Assembly: GCA_036489315.1 (NCBI GenBank)
Contig: DASXFZ010000044.1
Span: forward strand, 1-64,000
Reading direction: 5' to 3'
Source: Candidatus Cybelea sp.
GTDB lineage: Bacteria; Vulcanimicrobiota; Vulcanimicrobiia; Vulcanimicrobiales; Vulcanimicrobiaceae
DNA: 64,000 bases
Of the stretch, positions 58,372 to 64,000 are shown piece after piece. Numbering within the stretch: position 1 is the stretch's first letter; every line of letters begins with the position of its first letter. Made by a program: the position numbers and the translations under genes. The notes beneath the pieces were generated by a model. It was given only the letters and a program-made list of their open reading frames with translations. It was not told where the DNA came from and made no database searches.

Positions 58372-59904
58372 ATGAAACGCCTCGTCTGGCTCGTTACGAT
58401 CGCAGGTGCGCTCTCGGCAGGGAGTTTCGCCGCGCTGGTTGCGGCAAAAACACCGTCCGGCAACGCCTCGTTCGTCTCCGCCCCGTGCCCCGCGATGCCG
58501 CAGCCGATCGCCGAGCTGAAAAAGGCGCGTTGCGGGCGGCTCGTCGTTCCGGAGGACCGCCGCAGCGGGAGCAAACAAACGATAACCCTGTCGGTGGCGA
58601 TTGTCCCGGCGAGCTCGCCGAAGGCGAAAAGCGATCCGATCGTGTGGCTTGCCGGCGGCCCGGGCGATGACGCAATCACCGAGATTCCGATGGCATTGGC
58701 CGGAAAGCTCAACGCCGACCGCGACGTCATCTTCATGTCGCAGCGCGGCACCTACAGCGCGCAGCCGAGGCTGACGTGCGCGGCGGTCGATCGCTGGGCC
58801 GGCAAGACGCTCGATATGCCGTACGATGCTGCGGCGACCGGTGACGCGTTCTCCGCGGCAACGCTCGAATGCCGGCGCGAGCTGGCCGCGAAGACGCGCG
58901 ACCTCGCGGCCTACAACACGTTGGAGAGCGCGGACGACGTCGACGATCTGCGCGCCGCCCTGCACATTGCGAAATGGAACGTCTACGGAATCTCTTATGG
59001 AACCGATCTCGCGCTGACGTACCAGCGCGAACATCCCGGCGGCATTCGTTCGGTCGCGATCGACGGCATCTTTCCGCCGTCGCTGGCCGGCGGAGCCGCG
59101 GCCTGGAAGAGCGCGGCCGAAGGAATCAACGCCGTTTTCAACGCGTGCGGGCAACAAGCCGCGTGCCGTAAACGCTACGGCGATATCGGCGCGACGTTCC
59201 GGCGGCTGGTGCTGCGCTACGAAGCATCGCCGCAGACCGTCAAGGTGCAAGTGCCCGGGCACTCCGGAAAAGTAAGCGTCAAGATCAGCGGCGGCATGCT
59301 CGTGCAATGGGCGGTATCGCCGGGGACGCACCTCGCGGCAAAACTGCCCGCCGGAATTGACGCGCTCGCGCACGGCGATCCGGGGCCGGTCGCATCGACC
59401 TGGGCGGCACCGAAGCTCGATCCCGCCGGCGAGGGCGTGCTCGCCAACGGCTTGTTCTACGGCGTCTCGTGCGGTGAGTGGGTACCCTATGAAACCGAGC
59501 AGAGCGTTGTCGCTGCCGGACGCCGCGCCTTTCCCACCTTTCCGCTTTCGATTCTCAAAAACGCTCCCAACCTGCCGTTTATGCGCCAGAACTGCAGCGA
59601 CTGGAACGTGCCGGCGGTCTCTTCGCAAGTCCGAGCGGTGACCACCGGCAGCATCCCGACGCTGGTGATATCCGCGCAGTACGACGGTCAGACCGCGGCC
59701 TCGTTCGGAGCCTACGTGGCGCGAACGCTGCGCAACTCCACCGTCGTGACGATTCCCAACGTCGCGCACGTTGCCTTCGGAAGCCCCTCCACCGAGGCGA
59801 ACAACTGCGCCTACGCAATCGCCGCCTCGTTCTTCAACAATTTGAACCGCGCCGATACGAGCTGCGTCAAGCGGGTACCGGCGACGAACTTCGTGCTCAA
59901 GTAA
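58372..59904 (+). CDS. Exported TAP-like alpha/beta hydrolase, copy 2
   Basis: A 510-residue paralogue of the preceding product. Signal peptide LVWLVTIAGALSAGSFAALVAA; WLAGGPGDDA, SQRGTYSAQP, nucleophile Ser in YGISYGTDLALTY, VVIPNVAHVAFG-like His segment near the end and paired cysteines. ATG 58372 immediately follows the stop of copy 1, so translation is coupled. The pair arose by tandem duplication and has since diverged. Confidence 0.88.
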   Translation: MKRLVWLVTIAGALSAGSFAALVAAKTPSGNASFVSAPCPAMPQPIAELKKARCGRLVVPEDRRSGSKQTITLSVAIVPASSPKAKSDPIVWLAGGPGDDAITEIPMALAGKLNADRDVIFMSQRGTYSAQPRLTCAAVDRWAGKTLDMPYDAAATGDAFSAATLECRRELAAKTRDLAAYNTLESADDVDDLRAALHIAKWNVYGISYGTDLALTYQREHPGGIRSVAIDGIFPPSLAGGAAAWKSAAEGINAVFNACGQQAACRKRYGDIGATFRRLVLRYEASPQTVKVQVPGHSGKVSVKISGGMLVQWAVSPGTHLAAKLPAGIDALAHGDPGPVASTWAAPKLDPAGEGVLANGLFYGVSCGEWVPYETEQSVVAAGRRAFPTFPLSILKNAPNLPFMRQNCSDWNVPAVSSQVRAVTTGSIPTLVISAQYDGQTAASFGAYVARTLRNSTVVTIPNVAHVAFGSPSTEANNCAYAIAASFFNNLNRADTSCVKRVPATNFVLK

Positions 59905-59919
59905 AAGGAGTATTTGCGA

Positions 59920-60507
59920 ATGCGCTTTTCCTGGGGAACTTCACTGAGCGTTCTGATTCTGGTCGCGACACTGGGCGCCGCCGGAGCCGGGCACGATCTC
60001 AGCGATTGGTTTTTTGGAGCGACCGCGGCGCACCAATCGAACACGGCGGTCGCGACGATCAAGCCGGATTATCTGCCGGGCAGCAGCCTGCGTGCGATGC
60101 ACTGCGGCGCGAGCGGCGTCGCGATCGGGGGCGGTATCTGGGAACTCGTGAAGTACGATCGTAAGCACGGTATCGGCCTCGCCGCGGCGAGCACCGATCA
60201 GTGCAGCGTCGCGGTCTTTAAAGCGCCCCCGCCAGGGGTAACCGTTCCCGACGCCGATCTCTCGCAGCTCAGCACCGGGCGCGGCGTGCGGATCGGCAGC
60301 CCGTTCAAGGACCTGGTCGCGGCGTACGGCGGCAAGCCCGTAGAAAAAAGCGGACGCTTCATCGTGACCTATGCGGCGACGGTCCCCGGTACCAGCGCAG
60401 CGAGTCCACCCAAAAAGGTCGACGATGCCGAATCGCTGATATTCGTGATCGAGAACGGCAAGGTCATGGCGATGACGGTCTCGATCGATTTGGGCAATGA
60501 GTACTAA
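59920..60507 (+). CDS. Hypothetical exported protein (195 residues)
   Basis: AAAGGAG 9 nt before ATG 59920. An N-terminal hydrophobic segment (SLSVLILVATLGAAGAG) may be a signal peptide or anchor. The mature part has VRIGSPFKDLVAAYGGKPVEKSGRFIVTYAA and LIFVIENGKVMAMTVSIDLG, a beta-rich fold resembling small periplasmic domains, but no family is recognised. It follows the hydrolase pair by 15 bp and is probably in the same operon. Confidence 0.65.
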   Translation: MRFSWGTSLSVLILVATLGAAGAGHDLSDWFFGATAAHQSNTAVATIKPDYLPGSSLRAMHCGASGVAIGGGIWELVKYDRKHGIGLAAASTDQCSVAVFKAPPPGVTVPDADLSQLSTGRGVRIGSPFKDLVAAYGGKPVEKSGRFIVTYAATVPGTSAASPPKKVDDAESLIFVIENGKVMAMTVSIDLGNEY

Positions 60508-60531
60508 TCCCTTACCTTCGGAGGATCAATC

Positions 60532-61035
60532 ATGCCGGCAACGATTAGTCTGGGCTCGACGGGCGACGACGTCAAACGCCTGCAGCGCGTTCTCGCGCGC
60601 CATCTGCTCTGGAATCCCTTCGGGCCGATCACCGGTTCGTTCGACGCGAGCCTGGAAACGGCGGTGAAGAGCTTTCAACAGTCCAACGGCTTGACCGTCG
60701 ACGGAATTGTCGGGCCGCAAACCTGGGCGGCGCTCCCGAGCTATCGCGAAGCCTCACCAAAGCTCGCGCAAGGCTCGGAAGGGCCGGTCGTCGCGTGGCT
60801 GCAGAAGGCGCTCTCGGGCGCGGACGTCGCGGTGCAATTCACGCCCTACGCCGGCGCGATCGACGGCCTCTTCGGCCCGGCGACGGAGACTTCGGTTCGT
60901 GCTCTGCAAACGTGGGCGGGTGTCGCTGTTGACGGCGTCGCCGGCGACGACACCTGGTTCGTCTGGATGACGCCGGGTTCGGCGCAGCAACTGACGTTAG
61001 AAGGAGCCTGCGGACTCACCAACGGTCTTTTATAA
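60532..61035 (+). CDS. Protein with two peptidoglycan-binding (PGBD) domains
   Basis: A 167-residue protein made only of two PG_binding_1-type domains: LGSTGDDVKRLQRVL ... GSFDASLETAVKSFQQSNGLTVDGIVGPQTWAAL and GSEGPVVAWLQKAL ... DGLFGPATETSVRALQTWAGVAVDGVAGDDTW. There is no signal peptide or enzymatic domain, so how it reaches the wall is unclear. GGAGG precedes ATG 60532. Confidence 0.88.
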   Translation: MPATISLGSTGDDVKRLQRVLARHLLWNPFGPITGSFDASLETAVKSFQQSNGLTVDGIVGPQTWAALPSYREASPKLAQGSEGPVVAWLQKALSGADVAVQFTPYAGAIDGLFGPATETSVRALQTWAGVAVDGVAGDDTWFVWMTPGSAQQLTLEGACGLTNGLL

Positions 61036-61114
61036 TCCGGGCGAGCACTGCTTCAAGCTAGGCCGGCGGCGACCGCTTGCCGAATCTGTCCGGTGCTAAA
61101 AGGAGGCGTTGGAG

Positions 61115-63880
61115 ATGACGGCTTTTTCCGGGTTGTTGCGCGGTAGCTTTTGCGCGTGCGCGATTCTTACAGTCGCAGCCGGCTGTTCGGGATCGCAAAC
61201 CCAGACCGGCGCGCTGGTTCCGGCAGAATCGGGCGCGGCCGCGACGCAGTTGAGCCGGCTGGGCGTCGGCTCATCGATGGCGCCCGACGTTGCGTCCAGC
61301 GATCTCCTCTACGTCGCCGACTCGAAGGACGACAGCGTGCGCGTCTACTCGTTTCCCGCGGGCAAGCCGCAGGGGAGGCTTGCCGGCGTTCGGGCCGACG
61401 CGCTCTGTTCGGGCCGCGATGGCGACGTCGTCGCGCCGGCGCGCAGCGAGGTTCTCAGGTACGCGCACGGCGGCACCCGGCCGATCGGGGAGCTGCATAG
61501 TCCGTTCTCAAGCGCGCAGCAGTTCTGCGCGATAGATCCCGCCACGGGCGACGTAGCCGTTTCGGGAAGCTCCGCCACTCAATCCGGCGTAGCGATCTTC
61601 GCCCGGGCGAAGGGCCCGGCGACGATCTACGCCGCGCCGCGCAACGGCGGCTATGTCTCCCTCGCCTACGATAACGACGGCGATCTCTTCGCGCAAACGA
61701 ACGCCGGCATTCTCGTCGAGCTCGCGCGGAACGCCAAGCGATTCAGAGCCGTCGACTGGGGCGGTGCGCAGCCGCCGCACGCCGGCGCGATCCAGTGGGA
61801 CGGCAAGTATCTTGCGATCGCGAGCGATGCAACGATCCTTCGCTACGCCGTCTCGGGCTACCGAGCTTCGCCGGCCGGCAGGGTCGCGCTCGAAAGCGTC
61901 GTCGGCAGGCCGTTTGAAATTTATAACGGGAAGATCGCCGTCCCCGATGCCCGGGGCGTAGCGCTCTTCGGCTACCCGTCCGGCGGAAGCCCGGTCAGCC
62001 TCATTAAGGATGTCGGCAACGTCGGAGCCGTCACGCTCAGCCGCGGCTCGCGATCCAAGTTTGCGATCACGACCTACCATTACGACAATCTGCGAACCGG
62101 ATGGAACGACCACGAGACGACGCTGAAATACAGCAACGTCAACAGCAGTTCGTTCGGCCTGCTTCATACCGTGACGCTCGACGACCAAGTCGATGCCCAG
62201 CCGCTGCTGGTTCCGAACGTAAAGACGAAGCGTGGATCGAAATCGGGCAGCGCGCACGAGGTGGTCTACGTCGCGACCGAGAGCAACTCCATCTATGCGA
62301 TCGACGCCTCGAGCGCGGCGGTCTTGTTTCAAACGAATTTGGGCGCCCCAGTCCCGACGCCGCTGGGATGCAATAACAACGGGCCGAACGTCGGCATCGA
62401 CGGAACGCCGGTCATCGATCGCGCCGCGGGCGTCATGTACGTCATCGCCTATACGCTGGAAAACAAAGTGCCGACCTATCGCATCCACGAGCTCAGCCTC
62501 GCCGATCTCTCCGAAGTAACGCCGCCGGTCGTCGCCTCGGCGTCGCACGAGCTGACCGACGGCACGACGTATACCTTCAACGCAACCTACCAGCGGCAAC
62601 GCCCGGGCCTGCTCGAAGCCGGCGGAAACGTATACGCTGCGTTCGGCAGTTTCTGCGACTTTTCCGCATCGCAGTCGCGCGGCTGGGTGCTCGGCTGGCA
62701 GGCTGGATCGCTGACGCCGTTCGCCGCGAACCGCTTGAACGATATGCTCGCTACGTCCCCCGACAGTTTCTTCTTATCGTCGGTGTGGATGTCGGGATTC
62801 GGCGTCGCGGCCGATCCGACGGGCAACGTCTACTTCGTGACCGGAAACTCGGACTATTCGGGAAATACCTATACGGGCACCACCAACGTTCAAGAGAGCG
62901 TCGTCAAGGTTAGTTCGGACCTCACCCAGATGCTCAGCATCTTTACGCCCTCGAACGTCGGGATGCTCGACGCATACGATGCCGATTTGGGCGCGGGCGG
63001 CGTAATGCTGCTGCCGATCGGCGCATCGACTCCGCTTGCGGCGGCCGCCGGTAAGACGGGAACGATGTTTCTGCTCGATCAGAACAGCCTGGGCGGCTAC
63101 GTTCAAAGCGGTCCGAACAACGATCTCGCTGAGGTCTCCGTCGGCGGCTGCTGGTGCGGTCCATCCTATTACGCCGTAAAGAAAACGCAGCAGCGCATCG
63201 TCGCCAGCGGCGGCAACAGCGTGACCCTCTGGCAGGTTAAGAGTAAGCCCACGGTACGGCTGACGTTAATGGGATCGGCCGCAGTGCCAACCGGCCAAGA
63301 TCCGGGGTTCTTTACGACCGTTTCGTCCAACAAGCGGGGGCGCAACGCGATTATCTGGGCGCTGGCGCGGCCACAGTCGCCCCCCGGGCCGATGACGCTC
63401 GTCGCGCTGGCCGCTGAGTCCGCGCACGGACGTTCGAAACTCGCAACGCTCTATCAAGCTTCTGCCGGCTACTGGGCGTCGCAGAACGGAAACGCGAACG
63501 TCGTTCCCGTCGTCGCAAACGGCAAGGTGTACATCGCGAGCTACCAGCAGCTCGAGATTTTCGGGCTCGGGGGTACGGCCGCGACCGCTCCGACGGGGCA
63601 CGCGATCCCCGCTACGGCATACCGCGGCGCCGTGAAGACTCGCAACGAAGTCACGGGGACGCTGGTCAAGGTCGCCGGCTCCGAGATCGTCCTGCGCACG
63701 CGCACGGGTAAACTCGTTCGCGTCGACGTCGCGGCTGCGCGCAAAAACCAACGCGTCCAGGATCTCATCGCCGGCAGACCGTTCGACGTGCGTGGAACCT
63801 ACGACGCCGCGGGCGTGATGCACGCCGCGACCGTCATACGCGCCAAGCCGTCGCCGTCGACGTGGCCGCTCGATCGTTAA
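61115..63880 (+). CDS. Chimeric propeller lipoprotein: NHL-type plus PQQ-like plus C-terminal OB-like domain
   Basis: A 921-residue lipoprotein (lipobox VAAGC). Residues about 55-300 are the same propeller subfamily as 27622/34958 (LLYVADSKDDSVRVYSFPAGKPQGRLAG, FCAIDPATGDVAVSG, AIQWDGKYLAIASD, FGYPSGGSPVSLIKDV). Residues about 315-840 form a PQQ-dehydrogenase-like propeller (ITTYHYDNLRTGWNDHETTL, VVYVATESNSIYAIDASSAAVLFQTNLG). The last 75 residues resemble DUF5666/OB-type domains (VTGTLVKVAGSEIVLRTRTGKLVRVDV). GGAGG precedes ATG 61115. It appears to be a fusion of two normally separate exported proteins. No PQQ or metal ligand set was verified. Confidence 0.85.
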   Translation: MTAFSGLLRGSFCACAILTVAAGCSGSQTQTGALVPAESGAAATQLSRLGVGSSMAPDVASSDLLYVADSKDDSVRVYSFPAGKPQGRLAGVRADALCSGRDGDVVAPARSEVLRYAHGGTRPIGELHSPFSSAQQFCAIDPATGDVAVSGSSATQSGVAIFARAKGPATIYAAPRNGGYVSLAYDNDGDLFAQTNAGILVELARNAKRFRAVDWGGAQPPHAGAIQWDGKYLAIASDATILRYAVSGYRASPAGRVALESVVGRPFEIYNGKIAVPDARGVALFGYPSGGSPVSLIKDVGNVGAVTLSRGSRSKFAITTYHYDNLRTGWNDHETTLKYSNVNSSSFGLLHTVTLDDQVDAQPLLVPNVKTKRGSKSGSAHEVVYVATESNSIYAIDASSAAVLFQTNLGAPVPTPLGCNNNGPNVGIDGTPVIDRAAGVMYVIAYTLENKVPTYRIHELSLADLSEVTPPVVASASHELTDGTTYTFNATYQRQRPGLLEAGGNVYAAFGSFCDFSASQSRGWVLGWQAGSLTPFAANRLNDMLATSPDSFFLSSVWMSGFGVAADPTGNVYFVTGNSDYSGNTYTGTTNVQESVVKVSSDLTQMLSIFTPSNVGMLDAYDADLGAGGVMLLPIGASTPLAAAAGKTGTMFLLDQNSLGGYVQSGPNNDLAEVSVGGCWCGPSYYAVKKTQQRIVASGGNSVTLWQVKSKPTVRLTLMGSAAVPTGQDPGFFTTVSSNKRGRNAIIWALARPQSPPGPMTLVALAAESAHGRSKLATLYQASAGYWASQNGNANVVPVVANGKVYIASYQQLEIFGLGGTAATAPTGHAIPATAYRGAVKTRNEVTGTLVKVAGSEIVLRTRTGKLVRVDVAAARKNQRVQDLIAGRPFDVRGTYDAAGVMHAATVIRAKPSPSTWPLDR

Positions 63881-63886
63881 CGGCGC

Positions 63887-64000
63887 TTAGGGCAGCGGCG
63901 GGAAAATCGGTATCTTCTTCGAGTTCGTGTTGGCGACGTACAGCGAGCCGTGGGCATCGAAGCCCATGGCGACCGGGATCGTGATGCCGGGGCAGAGCGT
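63887..64000 (-). CDS. C-terminal end of another NHL-type propeller protein (partial)
   Basis: Minus-strand frame ending at TAA 63889-63887 reads CPGITIPVAMGFDAHGSLYVAN and ends TNSKKIPIFPPLP. This is a typical last NHL blade (GFDAHGSLYVAN). The start lies beyond the window. It is convergent with 61115, and the stops are 6 bp apart. Confidence 0.75.
   Translation of the reverse strand, partial: TLCPGITIPVAMGFDAHGSLYVANTNSKKIPIFPPLP

Noticed and set aside
57880-59769. A 629-codon minus-strand frame opposite the TAP-like hydrolases
   Set aside because: No recognisable domain and composition typical of a shadow frame; the plus-strand genes have complete catalytic motifs.
1-64000. CRISPR array, rRNA operon, prophage or replication origin
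   Set aside because: No regularly spaced repeats, conserved rRNA segments, phage structural genes or DnaA-box cluster were seen.
1-64000. Secondary-metabolite cluster
   Set aside because: Sulfatases, oxidases and reductases are present, but there is no synthase, carrier protein or other core biosynthetic enzyme.

Overview
The window is 64 kb of GC-rich, gene-dense bacterial chromosome. Most protein genes are single or in short operons with Shine-Dalgarno sites. The strongest taxonomic hint is the content: at least eleven exported beta-propeller proteins, nearly all lipoproteins (NHL, YVTN, GloVer and PQQ-like types), TPR- or ATPase-type regulators, ArsR/SRPBCC, PadR and MarR switches, and a compact cbb3 oxidase. 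This suggests an uncultured soil or peat lineage such as Candidatus Eremiobacterota; Acidobacteriota or similar cannot be excluded. It is an inference, since no rRNA or tRNA gene was seen.

Layout. 1-1261: IS3-type element entering from the left. 1452-7028 (mostly minus): multicopper oxidase, Tat-exported sulfatase, VOC protein, DUF4239 remnant, alpha/beta hydrolase. 7207-12526: two propeller lipoproteins sharing a palindromic promoter element, around a STAS protein and a LuxR-type TPR regulator, then a seven-repeat lectin-like propeller. 12690-17742: frameshifted XRE-ATPase regulator, ArsR-SRPBCC pair, second (frameshifted) sulfatase. 17865-21716: DUF4239 membrane protein and a translationally coupled cbb3 oxidase operon (N-O-Q-P). 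21830-25267: mixed metabolic and regulatory genes. 25345-29606: four propeller lipoproteins; two have an identical direct-repeat element upstream. 30605-33045: gene-poor, partly AT-rich accessory island with a nucleoside-deoxyribosyltransferase/TIR-like protein abutting a truncated copy of a RES toxin. 33232-36995: TPR regulator followed by two paralogous propeller lipoproteins. 37194-41712: oxidoreductase, complete Xre-RES toxin-antitoxin pair coupled to RecQ, and a damaged DUF4160-DUF2442 pair. 42132-46810: GloVer-repeat lipoprotein, two-lobed aspartyl protease with PDZ, YVTN lipoprotein. 46815-55069: small-molecule enzymes and MarR-controlled genes. 55225-64000: exported proteins, tandem TAP-like hydrolases, a 921-residue chimeric propeller lipoprotein, and the end of another propeller gene.

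Two themes stand out. First, a surface array of propeller lipoproteins is interleaved with large TPR regulators and shows distinct promoter motifs shared by gene pairs. Second, several stress, detoxification and toxin-antitoxin promoters read TTGAC(A/G), about 17 bp, a -10, and then a start codon only 6-11 nt later, so their mRNAs should be leaderless or nearly so, with operators covering the start codon. One of these promoters, including the first codons of the ArsR gene, recurs upstream of a DUF899 gene 39 kb away. Four genes carry single-base frameshifts, three of them at homopolymers, so sequencing error must be excluded before they are called pseudogenes.
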